Positions 8,640 to 16,453 of a DNA stretch of 64,000 nt are shown one piece after another (positions within the stretch are counted from its first letter, which is position 1; every line of letters starts with the position of its first letter). The notes under the pieces were generated by a model. That model worked only from the letters and a program-made list of their open reading frames with translations. It ran no database searches and was not told the origin of the DNA. The stretch is taken from the NCBI RefSeq assembly GCF_017349075.1, contig NZ_JAFMOF010000001.1, forward strand, positions 682,001 to 746,000, given 5' to 3'. Position numbers and translations under genes: made by a program. The DNA comes from Streptomyces triculaminicus. Lineage in GTDB: Bacteria > Actinomycetota > Actinomycetes > Streptomycetales > Streptomycetaceae.

Positions 8640-9245
8640 GTGATACGGGTGATGCTGGCCGAGGACATGCACATGATCCGCGGCGCTCTGGTCGCTCTCC
8701 TGGCCCGCGAGAGCGGCCTGCAGGTGGTGGCGGAGGTCGAGCGCGGCGACCACATCGTGCCCACGGCACTGGAGGTCCGGCCGGACGTGGCCGTCCTCGA
8801 CATCGACCTTCCGGGCCTGGACGGCCTGACCGCGGCCGCCGCCCTGCACAAGCGACTTCCGGAGTGCCGCACGCTGGTCCTCACCGCGCTGGGCCGGCCG
8901 GGCACGCTCCAGCGCGCCCTGGCCGCCCGCGTCAGCGGATACCTCCTGAAGGACGCGAAGCCGCAGGAGCTGGCGGCGGCGATCCGCCGGATAGCGCAGG
9001 GCGGCCGGGTCATCGACCGCGAACTCGCGGTGGCCTCCTGGGACATCGACACCAGCCCGCTGACCACACGGGAGTCGGACGTGCTGCGCCACGCCGCGAG
9101 CGGCGCCGAACCGACGGAGATCGCCCAGCGCATGCACTTGTCCACCGGAACGGTGCGCAACTACCTCACCGCCGCCGTCACCAAGCTGCACGCGCGGAAC
9201 CGGCTGGACGCCGTACGTATCGCCGAGCAGTCGGGATGGCTGTGA
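8640..9245 (+). CDS. NarL/DesR-family response regulator
   Basis: A 201-residue two-component regulator. The receiver domain holds the acidic pair in AEDMHM, the phospho-acceptor Asp in VAVLDIDLPG and the conserved Lys in YLLKDAKP. The C-terminal LuxR-type helix-turn-helix is LTTRESDVLRHAASGAEPTE and following. The GTG at 8640 has GGGGGAG upstream and the receiver starts there; an upstream ATG at 8583 has no ribosome site. The kinase gene that would normally follow is convergent and overlaps the last 68 bp. Confidence 0.9.
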   Translation: MIRVMLAEDMHMIRGALVALLARESGLQVVAEVERGDHIVPTALEVRPDVAVLDIDLPGLDGLTAAAALHKRLPECRTLVLTALGRPGTLQRALAARVSGYLLKDAKPQELAAAIRRIAQGGRVIDRELAVASWDIDTSPLTTRESDVLRHAASGAEPTEIAQRMHLSTGTVRNYLTAAVTKLHARNRLDAVRIAEQSGWL

Positions 9246-10218
9246 CGGTCTCGGCCGGACAGACCGCGCGCAGGCGGAACCACTCGCCGTCGTGCGACCA
9301 GGTGAGCGTGCCGCCCACGGCGGCGATCCGCGCGGTGAGGCTGTCGAGCCCGGTGCCCGGCTCGCCGTCGCCCGCCGGGTCGTAGCCGTCGTTGGCCATC
9401 GCCAGGACGACCACGCCGGCCTCCTCGCGCAGCGTGATCCGGCAGCGCCGCGCCTCGCTGTGCCGCAGGATGTTGGTGGCGCCCTCGCGCAGGACCGCCG
9501 CCAGGGTCGTGGCCAGGCGGGGATCGGCGACCGCGGGGGCCTCGCCCTCCACCTCGGTCACCACGCCCGCCGCGCCCAGAACCGTGGAGACGGAGACGAG
9601 TTCGCCGCTGAGCGACATGTTCCGCGGGCCCGCCGAGACGGCGCGCACCTCGGCGAGCGCCTTGCGCGACAGCGAGACCAGCTCCGCGACCTCCAGCCGC
9701 TCCGGGACGAGTCCCGAGGCGAGCCGGGTGTCGAGCAGCTCCGCCTGCACGGCGACGGCGGTGAGGCTGTAGCCGAGCAGGTCGTGCAGGTCGCGCTGGA
9801 GGCGGCGGCGCTCCTCCATGGCGTGCCGGCGCTCGGCGACGGCACGCCGCCGCTGCGCCTCCAGCGCCACCAGACAGCGGCGCAGACCGTAGACGGCGGC
9901 GGTCGAGGCCACCGCGGTGAACGCGACGTAGACGAGGCCGCCGAGCGGCAGGACGAGAGTGGAGATCCCCAGGACGGTGAGCGGCACCAGCGGCGCCCAC
10001 CGGCGGTGAGGGACGACGCCCGGGGAGTGGAGACAGGCCCCGGCCGGCACGGCGACGCACAGCGCCGCGGTGGTCAGCATGGCGAACAGGACGGTCCACC
10101 AACCCGTTTGACCGTTGAGCGGGTCGAGGGCGGCGGCGGTGACGACGCAGACGATCTGCACCGTGACGACGATCAGAACGGCGACCCAACCGGGCCGCTG
10201 GACGGCCAGTGGACGCAC
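9178..10218 (-). CDS. DesK/NarX-type sensor histidine kinase
   Basis: A 346-residue membrane kinase with several hydrophobic segments in the first 125 residues, a phospho-acceptor box RDLHDLLGYSL of the HisKA_3 class and a C-terminal ATPase domain with REGATNILRHSEA (N box) and GEPGTGLDSL (G box). It is the likely partner of the regulator at 8640-9245, but the pair is tail to tail rather than in an operon. The last ~25 residues beyond LRAVCPAE lie in the overlap and look like run-on sequence. An ARE-like palindrome lies about 120 bp upstream. Confidence 0.85.
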   Translation of the reverse strand: MRPLAVQRPGWVAVLIVVTVQIVCVVTAAALDPLNGQTGWWTVLFAMLTTAALCVAVPAGACLHSPGVVPHRRWAPLVPLTVLGISTLVLPLGGLVYVAFTAVASTAAVYGLRRCLVALEAQRRRAVAERRHAMEERRRLQRDLHDLLGYSLTAVAVQAELLDTRLASGLVPERLEVAELVSLSRKALAEVRAVSAGPRNMSLSGELVSVSTVLGAAGVVTEVEGEAPAVADPRLATTLAAVLREGATNILRHSEARRCRITLREEAGVVVLAMANDGYDPAGDGEPGTGLDSLTARIAAVGGTLTWSHDGEWFRLRAVCPAETVTAIPTARRYVRRPAGSARAAW

Positions 10219-10339
10219 GGGTCAGCCCACGCGGCTCGCGGCCAGGGGGCGGATGGTGGGACCGGATGGGTCAGGCGGTGCCATGAGGATCTCCTGTACA
10301 TGCGCAATGCCGGGATCGAGTTGCACTATCGGGGACGCT

Positions 10340-10361
10340 ACAAACCGACGAAGCGGTTGGC
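10340..10361. promoter_or_regulatory. ARE-like palindrome (butyrolactone receptor operator candidate)
   Basis: ACAAACCG-N6-CGGTTGGC. The left arm is identical to that of the perfect site at 11325; the right arm has two mismatches. It is 122 bp upstream of the kinase gene (minus strand). Confidence 0.5.
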
Positions 10362-10519
10362 AATAGCAGTCAGTGCGTTGCTCGTCACTCTCTGGAACCA
10401 TTCCCTCCGGAATCTTCAACGGCCCCTGAAACATGGCGTTCACAGTGCTATTACCGCAGGTAGAGGCCATGCGACCGGGAATACCCGAAGGTCCGCTCCC
10501 CCTCCGTAGGGCCTGGCAT

Positions 10520-10541
10520 CAAAACCATCTGGGCGGTTTAA
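10520..10541. promoter_or_regulatory. ARE-like palindrome in the receptor gene's own promoter
   Basis: CAAAACCA-N6-CGGTTTAA: same 22-bp layout, inner arms AAACC/GGTTT. It overlaps a plausible -10 (TAATAT at 10539-10544), about 75 bp upstream of the receptor start. This is where an autorepressor would bind. Confidence 0.5.
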
Positions 10542-10614
10542 TATCGCCGACCGACGCCCGCCGGCGCGGAGAACGCCCGCAACGGTGCGGGCCGACCGGA
10601 AACGGAGCCTGTCA

Positions 10615-11265
10615 GTGGCCATGCAGGATCGGGCTGCCCGCACCCGTCGCGAGCTGATCCGTTGCGCCGCCGCCGCGTTCGAGCAGCACGGCTTCGCCCG
10701 CACGACCCTCAATGACGTCTGCCGCCGCGCCGGAGTGAGCAGCGGCGCCCTGCACTTCCACTTCGACAACAAGGAGGCGCTCGCCGACGCCGTGGAGGCC
10801 GAGGCCTCGGCCGCGCTGCACCGAGCCGGCGAGATGGCCAGGGTACGCCCTTCGGGCGCGCTGCAGGCGCTCGTCGACGCCTCGCACTCACTGGCCGCCG
10901 TGCTGCGCGAGGACTCGGTGGTACGGGCCGGGTTCCGGCTCAGCTACGACACCACGCGCACGAACGGCCTTCCGCTGAGCGAGCGTTGGCACTCCTGTGT
11001 GCGCACGCTGCTGGCTGCGGCGCGCGACGAGGGAGCCCTGGCCGGCGGCGTCCCGATGCGCGACGCCGCCGTGGCGGTCACGGGCGTCACCGTGGGCCTC
11101 GCGGTCCTCAGCCACCGGGACCGGAGGTGGGCCGGCCAGACCTCGCTGACCGGATTCTGGCGGCTGATGCTGCCTCAGCTGGCCTGCCCGAAGGCCGGGG
11201 TGCGGCCCACTCCGGTGCACACCGCGAGCGCCGCGCCATCCCGGGCCGGCGGCGGCGCGGAGTAA
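10615..11265 (+). CDS. TetR-family repressor, gamma-butyrolactone-receptor-like
   Basis: A 216-residue TetR protein. The N-terminal helix-turn-helix (TTLNDVCRRAGVSSGALHFHFDNKEALADAV) and the following LAAVLREDSVVRAGFRLSYDT segment match the ScbR/ArpA type of butyrolactone receptors and pseudo-receptors. The GTG at 10615 has GGAG at 7 nt; the ATG at 10621 is the alternative. The ligand could be a butyrolactone or, for a pseudo-receptor, the antibiotic itself; no AfsA-type synthase gene is in the window. ARE-like sites lie in its own promoter and in those of both flanking kinases. Confidence 0.85.
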   Translation: MAMQDRAARTRRELIRCAAAAFEQHGFARTTLNDVCRRAGVSSGALHFHFDNKEALADAVEAEASAALHRAGEMARVRPSGALQALVDASHSLAAVLREDSVVRAGFRLSYDTTRTNGLPLSERWHSCVRTLLAAARDEGALAGGVPMRDAAVAVTGVTVGLAVLSHRDRRWAGQTSLTGFWRLMLPQLACPKAGVRPTPVHTASAAPSRAGGGAE

Positions 11266-11324
11266 CCGCCGTACGGACCGGGCGAGCCCGCGGGTGCCGG
11301 ATCGATCACACTTGAACGTCGTTG

Positions 11325-11346
11325 ACAAACCGCCTCCTCGGTTTGT
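11325..11346 (+). promoter_or_regulatory. perfect ARE palindrome overlapping a TTGACA -35 box
   Basis: ACAAACCG-N6-CGGTTTGT, perfect 8-bp arms, 22 bp in all, the size and sequence type of autoregulatory elements bound by butyrolactone receptors. The -35-like TTGACA (11322-11327) overlaps its left arm, so binding would block the promoter of the orphan kinase gene that starts 88 bp downstream. Confidence 0.7.
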
Positions 11347-11433
11347 TAGCTTCCAGGGCCGCTAGCGCGACAGGTACAGCGCTTTCGCCGCCCGGCGAGG
11401 GCGTCCACCACACGCATGTGCAAGGAGACGCTG

Positions 11434-12318
11434 GTGGGTGCCTCTTCTGTCACCACAAGCAGCCCCGAAACCTCCAACTCCCTCGGCCTGGCACGCCTGG
11501 AGGCCATGGTGGGCCAGGGATTCACCCGGGCCCTGCAGGCCGGCCTCAGCCGCTCCCAGTACGCCCGCAACCGGGCCACCGCCTACGCGACGCACCACGG
11601 CGCGGGCGGCGACGCCGCACGTGAGGACCGCCCGCCCTCCAGGCACGCCCTCGCCTACGCTGCCTCCGGCCCGCTGACCCTGCCGTACGAACCCGGCGGC
11701 GCCGACCCGGACGCCTCCTGGCGCGCGGGCCGCCGCCTGGCCCGCGGCCTGCACGACGAGCTGGGCACCACGTTGTCCCTCGTGGCGCACCACATGGAGC
11801 GCTACGACAGCGGGCCGGGCGACCCCGCCGATCTCGAGGCCGCCCGTGCGGCGCTGCGGGAGGCCATCAAGCTGACCGAGCACGCGGTGGACGGCCTCCA
11901 CCACGCCACCGCCGTCCCCGCGCTGGTCCCGGCGCTGCGCGAGTTCGCCGAGACCACCGCGCCCGCCGGAGTGCGTTTCGAGATCTCCGCCACCGGCAAG
12001 GAGACGCTCGTCTCCGACGTCTGCCGGCGGGAGCTGTTCCTCGGCATCCGCGAGGCGCTGCGCAACAGCTTCACGCACTCCGGGGCGGACGAGGTGGCGG
12101 TCTCCCTGCGCTTCACCCGCCTCTACGTGTACGCCCGCGTGGAGGACGACGGCCGGGGCTTCGACGCCGAGGCGCCGCTTGTGCCCGGCCGCCCCGCGCG
12201 GGGCCTGCGCTCGATGCGCGAGCGCCTGGAGGACCTGGGCGGGCGGCTGACCATCCGCGGGCCCGGTGAGGGCGGCACCCGCCTGGAGATCCACCTGCCC
12301 ATCCGCCCCCGCTCCTAG
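11434..12318 (+). CDS. soluble orphan histidine kinase (HisKA_3 type)
   Basis: A 294-residue protein with no membrane segment. The phospho-acceptor motif is RGLHDELGTTLSLVAHH and the ATPase domain includes GIREALRNSFTHSGA, VEDDGRGFDAE and RGLRSMRERLEDLGGRL. The N-terminal ~85 residues are unlike known sensor domains. GTG at 11434 is preferred because AAGGAG stands 6 nt before it; the ATG at 11416 has no ribosome site. No regulator gene is adjacent on this strand. The promoter carries a perfect ARE site, so expression is likely tied to the butyrolactone-type receptor. Confidence 0.8.
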   Translation: MGASSVTTSSPETSNSLGLARLEAMVGQGFTRALQAGLSRSQYARNRATAYATHHGAGGDAAREDRPPSRHALAYAASGPLTLPYEPGGADPDASWRAGRRLARGLHDELGTTLSLVAHHMERYDSGPGDPADLEAARAALREAIKLTEHAVDGLHHATAVPALVPALREFAETTAPAGVRFEISATGKETLVSDVCRRELFLGIREALRNSFTHSGADEVAVSLRFTRLYVYARVEDDGRGFDAEAPLVPGRPARGLRSMRERLEDLGGRLTIRGPGEGGTRLEIHLPIRPRS

Positions 12319-12510
12319 GCGGCCTCCCGGGGGCCCTCCGAAAGCGAGTGGAGTCCCTCCGATTCGGCCCGGACCAGGGGGTCCGACGCGGGCCCGAGGG
12401 CGGCACCCGCGGTTTTCCAGCTGTGCTCAAGCGTCCCTGGAGCAACTCCGGACACGCTGTGCCCCGCACCTCGTGCGATCCCCTTGTTCACTACGTCCTG
12501 GGAGTTCTCC

Positions 12511-13569
12511 ATGACCACTGCGTTTGATCCGATCGATGTTGCCGGTATGCGGCTTGCGAACCGCATCGCGATGGCACCGATGACGCGTAGCCGTGCCGGG
12601 GCGGGCGGGATCGCGACCGACCTGATGGTGGAGTACTACTCCCAGCGTGCGAGCGCGGGTCTGATCATCACCGAGGGCGTGCAGCCGTCCGTGGTGGGCC
12701 AGGGCTACCCCTGGACCCCGGGCCTGCACAGCGACGAGCAGATCGCTTCCTGGCGCAAGGTCACCGACGCGGTCCACGCCAAGGGCGGCCGGATCTTCGC
12801 GCAGATCATGCACACCGGCCGGGTCGGCCACCCCGTGCTCCTGCCCGAGGGCATGACCCCGGTCGCCCCGTCCGCGATCGCGGCCCAGGGCCAGGTCTTC
12901 ACGGCCGAGGGCATGAAGGAGTTCATCACCCCGCGCGAGCTGACCGAGGACGAGATCCTCGCCACGGTCACCGACTTCGTCACCGCGTCCCGCAACGCGA
13001 TCGAGGCCGGCTTCGACGGTGTCGAGCTCCACGGCGCGAACGGTTACCTGATCCACCAGTTCCTCGCCCCGAACTCCAACCACCGCACCGACCGGTGGGG
13101 CGGCAGCGTGGAGAACCGCATCCGCTTCGCCGTCGAGGTCGTGCGCGCGGTCGTCGCCGAGATCGGCGCGGACAAGACCGGCCTGCGGATCTCGCCCTCG
13201 AACGCCCTGAACACCATCGAGGAGCCGGAGCCCGCCCCGGTCTACACCGCCCTGGTCGACGCGATCGAGCCGCTCGGACTGGCCTACCTCCACATCCTGG
13301 AGTCCACCGACATCCGCGAGCTCACCCTCGACCTGCGCAAGCGCTTCACGGGCACCCTGATCCTCAACGCCCTCACCGAAGGCCCCACCGGCCCGGACGC
13401 CCTCCACCTCATCGAGGACGGCATCACCGACGTCCTCTCCTACGGCTTCCTCTTCGTCGCCAACCCCGACCTCCCCGCCCGCCTCAAGGCCGGAGGCCCC
13501 TTCAACACCCCCGACCCCACCACCCTCTACGGCGGCGACGCCAAGGGCTACACCGACTACCCCACCCTC
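12511..13569 (+). repeat. 1.06-kb inverted repeat, left arm
   Basis: This 1059-bp arm pairs with 15312-16369 (1058 bp) in inverted orientation. By eye the arms differ only at an ATC/GTC codon and one deleted C. Similarity starts exactly at the start codon and ends six to nine bases before the stop, while flanking sequences are unrelated. No transposase or terminal repeats are visible. Confidence 0.9.
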
Positions 13570-13578
13570 GCTCAGTAG
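12511..13578 (+). CDS. Old Yellow Enzyme family ene-reductase, copy 1
   Basis: A 355-residue FMN-dependent NAD(P)H:flavin oxidoreductase (NemA/OYE type) that reduces activated C=C bonds. Features are the MAPMTRSRA segment, QIMHTGRVGHP, the substrate-binding pair in ELHGANGYLIHQFLAPNSN and RWGGSVENRIRF. GGGAG precedes the ATG. Its reading frame is nearly identical at the DNA level to the gene at 15312-16369 in the opposite direction, differing by I/V at one codon and one deleted base. The multicopper oxidase gene lies between them. Confidence 0.92.
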   Translation: MTTAFDPIDVAGMRLANRIAMAPMTRSRAGAGGIATDLMVEYYSQRASAGLIITEGVQPSVVGQGYPWTPGLHSDEQIASWRKVTDAVHAKGGRIFAQIMHTGRVGHPVLLPEGMTPVAPSAIAAQGQVFTAEGMKEFITPRELTEDEILATVTDFVTASRNAIEAGFDGVELHGANGYLIHQFLAPNSNHRTDRWGGSVENRIRFAVEVVRAVVAEIGADKTGLRISPSNALNTIEEPEPAPVYTALVDAIEPLGLAYLHILESTDIRELTLDLRKRFTGTLILNALTEGPTGPDALHLIEDGITDVLSYGFLFVANPDLPARLKAGGPFNTPDPTTLYGGDAKGYTDYPTLAQ

Positions 13579-13598
13579 CCCGCGCCACACCCCTAACA

Positions 13599-13630
13599 GC
13601 GGCCACGCCTGCCCAGTCCGGCGTGGCCGC
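13599..13630 (+). terminator. hairpin after OYE copy 1
   Basis: GCGGCCACGCC-N10-GGCGTGGCCGC, perfect 11-bp arms, 20 bp after the stop codon. Confidence 0.65.
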
Positions 13631-13670
13631 GCCCACATCCTCGGCCCTTTTCTCGCCCCTGGGGGGAACC

Positions 13671-15137
13671 ATGATCCAACGCAGATCCTTCCTCAAGGCC
13701 GGCGCGGTGGTCTCGGGCGCCATCGGCGGCGCCGGGCTGCTGGTGCCCGCGCTGAGCCCCACGGCCACGGCCGCGGCCACGGACCTCGACCCGACGACGA
13801 TCCCGCAGTTCCAGCAGAAGATGCCGGTGCCGCCGGTCCTGAAGCCGACGTCCGTCTCGGGGACGACGAGCTACTACGACGTCACGATGAAGGAGGCCAA
13901 CGCCCAGATCCTGCCCGGGAAGCTGACCCGGGTACGGGCGTACAACGGCGTCTTCCCCGGCCCCGTGATCAAGGCGGAGTCCGGGCAGCGGGTCGTGGTC
14001 CGGCAGACCAACGCGCTGGGCGTCCCGGTCTCGGTGCACCTGCACGGCGCCCACGTCCCCGAGTCCAGCGACGGCTCGCCGATGGACGTCCTCGCGCCGG
14101 GCGGCGGTACGAAGACCTACACGTACCCCAACGACCAGCCGCACGCGAACCTGTGGTTCCACGACCACGCGCACCACGAGGAGTCGGAGAACGTCTTCCG
14201 CGGCCTCACCGGCTTCTACCTCCTGACGGACAGCGTCGAGAAGAACCTCAACCTGCCGTCCGGCAGCTACGACGTGCCCATCGCCATCCGCGACGCCCGC
14301 TTCCACGACGCCGGGCAGTTCGCCTACACCATGGGCGACATCGCGGGCCGCACGGTGATCCTGGCCAACGGCAAGCCGTGGCCGTACTTCGAGGTGGCGG
14401 CGCGCAAGTACCGCTTCCGCCTCTACAACACCGCCAACGTGCGGTTCTTCACCCTCAAGCTGTCCGACGGCTCCCCGTTCACGCAGATCGGCACGGACGG
14501 CGGCCTGCTGGAGAAGCCGTACACGACGACCTCGCTGGCGCTGTCCCCGGGCGAGCGCGCCGACATCGTCATCGACTTCTCCAAGTACCCGGTGGGCACC
14601 ACCCTCGTGGTGGAGAACACCGAGCCCGGCCCGCCCGGCACCCCGATGGACCTCGTCGGCAAGGTGATGCAGTTCCGCGTGACCCGTACGGCCACGGACA
14701 CCAGCACCGTCCCGGCGACCCTGCGCACGCTGCCGGCGCTGCCGGCCGCCACGGTGCAGCGGAACATCGAGCTGCTGATGGACGAGACCGGCGGCGAGCA
14801 CGCCCAGGCGTACATCAACGGCAAGATCTACGAGATGGACCGGATCGACACCGAGATCCAGTACGGCGCCACGGAGATCTGGACCGTCCACAACGCCAAC
14901 GCCCGCGCGCCGCACAACTTCCACATGCACCTGGTGCAGTTCCGGGTGCTGGAGCGCAACGGCCAGCCGGTCGTCTCCGGCAACGACAGCGGTCTGAAGG
15001 ACACGGTCAGCGTCAAGGCCGGCGAGACGGTCAAGATTCAGGCGACCTTCACCGGTTACCGGGGCACCTACGTCTACCACTGCCACATGTTCGACCACGC
15101 GGCGATGGGAATGATGGCGAACTTCCGCGTCGTGTGA
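13671..15137 (+). CDS. Tat-exported multicopper oxidase
   Basis: A 488-residue laccase/bilirubin-oxidase-type enzyme that oxidises phenolic or similar substrates and reduces oxygen to water. A twin-arginine signal (MIQRRSFLKAGAVVSGA) sends it out folded. All four copper motifs are present: HLHG (His123, His125), WFHDHAHH, HNFHMH, and HCHMFDHAAMGM with Cys471 and axial Met481. GGGGGGAA precedes the ATG at 13671; the longer open frame upstream is only run-on over the OYE gene. Its place between two ene-reductase copies suggests a redox unit, perhaps phenolic coupling of the left-hand cluster's product, but this is inferred. Confidence 0.9.
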   Translation: MIQRRSFLKAGAVVSGAIGGAGLLVPALSPTATAAATDLDPTTIPQFQQKMPVPPVLKPTSVSGTTSYYDVTMKEANAQILPGKLTRVRAYNGVFPGPVIKAESGQRVVVRQTNALGVPVSVHLHGAHVPESSDGSPMDVLAPGGGTKTYTYPNDQPHANLWFHDHAHHEESENVFRGLTGFYLLTDSVEKNLNLPSGSYDVPIAIRDARFHDAGQFAYTMGDIAGRTVILANGKPWPYFEVAARKYRFRLYNTANVRFFTLKLSDGSPFTQIGTDGGLLEKPYTTTSLALSPGERADIVIDFSKYPVGTTLVVENTEPGPPGTPMDLVGKVMQFRVTRTATDTSTVPATLRTLPALPAATVQRNIELLMDETGGEHAQAYINGKIYEMDRIDTEIQYGATEIWTVHNANARAPHNFHMHLVQFRVLERNGQPVVSGNDSGLKDTVSVKAGETVKIQATFTGYRGTYVYHCHMFDHAAMGMMANFRVV

Positions 15138-15238
15138 CGCGCCCGCGCATCTTCGCGTCGTGTGACGTCCTCGTGTGACGACGAGGACGTCCGACGCACA
15201 GGGCGCCGGGCGTCCTGGTCGCCCGGCGTCCTGTTCCC

Positions 15239-16369
15239 TCACCCCTCCGCGCCTCCGCCGCTCTTCGACAGCGGGGAGGCGCGGAGGGGTCCGCCGTTTC
15301 GCGTGGGGTCAGAGGGTGGGGTAGTCGGTGTAGCCCTTGGCGTCGCCGCCGTAGAGGGTGGTGGGGTCGGGGGTGTTGAAGGGCCTCCGGCCTTGAGGCG
15401 GGCGGGGAGGTCGGGGTTGGCGACGAAGAGGAAGCCGTAGGAGAGGACGTCGGTGATGCCGTCCTCGATGAGGTGGAGGGCGTCCGGGCCGGTGGGGCCT
15501 TCGGTGAGGGCGTTGAGGATCAGGGTGCCCGTGAAGCGCTTGCGCAGGTCGAGGGTGAGCTCGCGGATGTCGGTGGACTCCAGGATGTGGAGGTAGGCCA
15601 GTCCGAGCGGCTCGATCGCGTCGACCAGGGCGGTGTAGACCGGGGCGGGCTCCGGCTCCTCGATGGTGTTCAGGGCGTTCGAGGGCGAGATCCGCAGGCC
15701 GGTCTTGTCCGCGCCGATCTCGGCGACGACCGCGCGCACGACCTCGACGGCGAAGCGGATGCGGTTCTCCACGCTGCCGCCCCACCGGTCGGTGCGGTGG
15801 TTGGAGTTCGGGGCGAGGAACTGGTGGATCAGGTAACCGTTCGCGCCGTGGAGCTCGACACCGTCGAAGCCGGCCTCGATCGCGTTGCGGGACGCGGTGA
15901 CGAAGTCGGTGACCGTGGCGAGGATCTCGTCCTCGGTCAGCTCGCGCGGGGTGACGAACTCCTTCATGCCCTCGGCCGTGAAGACCTGGCCCTGGGCCGC
16001 GATCGCGGACGGGGCGACCGGGGTCATGCCCTCGGGCAGGAGCACGGGGTGGCCGACCCGGCCGGTGTGCATGATCTGCGCGAAGATCCGGCCGCCCTTG
16101 GCGTGGACCGCGTCGGTGACCTTGCGCCAGGAAGCGATCTGCTCGTCGCTGTGCAGGCCCGGGGTCCAGGGGTAGCCCTGGCCCACCACGGACGGCTGCA
16201 CGCCCTCGGTGATGATCAGACCCGCGCTCGCACGCTGGGAGTAGTACTCCACCATCAGGTCGGTCGCGATCCCGCCCGCCCCGGCACGGCTACGCGTCAT
16301 CGGTGCCATCGCGATGCGGTTCGCAAGCCGCATACCGGCAACATCGATCGGATCAAACGCAGTGGTCAT
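15239..16369 (-). CDS. Old Yellow Enzyme family ene-reductase, copy 2 (3' frameshift)
   Basis: The same enzyme as copy 1, with Val for Ile at one position. The open frame runs to 15239 and ends in about 45 unrelated Pro/Thr/Ser-rich residues. One C is missing where copy 1 has GGCCCCTTC (about 15384), and restoring it gives the normal ending TDYPTL with a stop at 15309. Active-site parts are upstream and intact, so the protein may still work. The ATG at 16369 follows GGAGGGG. Divergent from a MarR gene, with two operator-like palindromes between, it is a typical MarR-controlled electrophile-responsive reductase. Confidence 0.85.
   Translation of the reverse strand: MTTAFDPIDVAGMRLANRIAMAPMTRSRAGAGGIATDLMVEYYSQRASAGLIITEGVQPSVVGQGYPWTPGLHSDEQIASWRKVTDAVHAKGGRIFAQIMHTGRVGHPVLLPEGMTPVAPSAIAAQGQVFTAEGMKEFVTPRELTEDEILATVTDFVTASRNAIEAGFDGVELHGANGYLIHQFLAPNSNHRTDRWGGSVENRIRFAVEVVRAVVAEIGADKTGLRISPSNALNTIEEPEPAPVYTALVDAIEPLGLAYLHILESTDIRELTLDLRKRFTGTLILNALTEGPTGPDALHLIEDGITDVLSYGFLFVANPDLPARLKAGGPSTPPTPPPSTAATPRATPTTPPSDPTRNGGPLRASPLSKSGGGAEG
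15242..15289. terminator. hairpin(s) between convergent oxidase and OYE copy 2
   Basis: CCCCTCCGCGCCTCC / GGAGGCGCGGAGGGG, perfect 15-bp arms. A second smaller stem (CGCCGGGCG / CGCCCGGCG) lies at 15204-15228. Together they would end both converging transcripts. Confidence 0.65.
15312..16369 (-). repeat. 1.06-kb inverted repeat, right arm
   Basis: The 1058-bp partner of 12511-13569; see there. The arms enclose about 1.7 kb containing the multicopper oxidase gene. Confidence 0.9.
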
Positions 16370-16387
16370 AGCTGTCCCCTCCACAAG

Positions 16388-16407
16388 TTATTGGCCAGCC
16401 AAGTAAT
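16388..16407. promoter_or_regulatory. MarR operator candidate 1
   Basis: TTATTGGCCAGCCAAGTAAT: palindromic core TTGGC-C-AGCCAA, about 20 bp upstream of OYE copy 2. It is nearly the reverse complement of the second site at 16431-16453. Confidence 0.6.
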
Positions 16408-16430
16408 CGGGCCGGGAGCCACTGTAGCCC

Positions 16431-16453
16431 ATTACTTGGCCAGCCAACATAAT
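16431..16453. promoter_or_regulatory. MarR operator candidate 2
   Basis: ATTACTTGGC-CAG-CCAACATAAT, an imperfect palindrome with the same TTGGC/GCCAA core. It overlaps the ATG at 16452, which argues against that codon being the true start of the MarR gene. Confidence 0.6.

Larger units (their letters stand above)
10219..10614. other. 396-bp divergent promoter region between kinase and receptor genes
   Basis: No gene is seen. The stretch is clearly more AT-rich in its middle than the neighbours. It contains two ARE-like palindromes (10340-10361 and 10520-10541), and so most likely holds the promoters of both flanking genes. Confidence 0.6.

Noticed and set aside
13095..13670. 680-residue open frame running into the multicopper oxidase
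   Set aside because: The part before 13671 is antisense-free run-on through the OYE gene in another frame; the Tat signal and ribosome site at 13671 mark the true start.
12511..16369. Composite transposon formed by the inverted OYE copies
   Set aside because: No transposase, no target duplication, and the identity is limited to coding sequence; gene conversion or duplication fits better.
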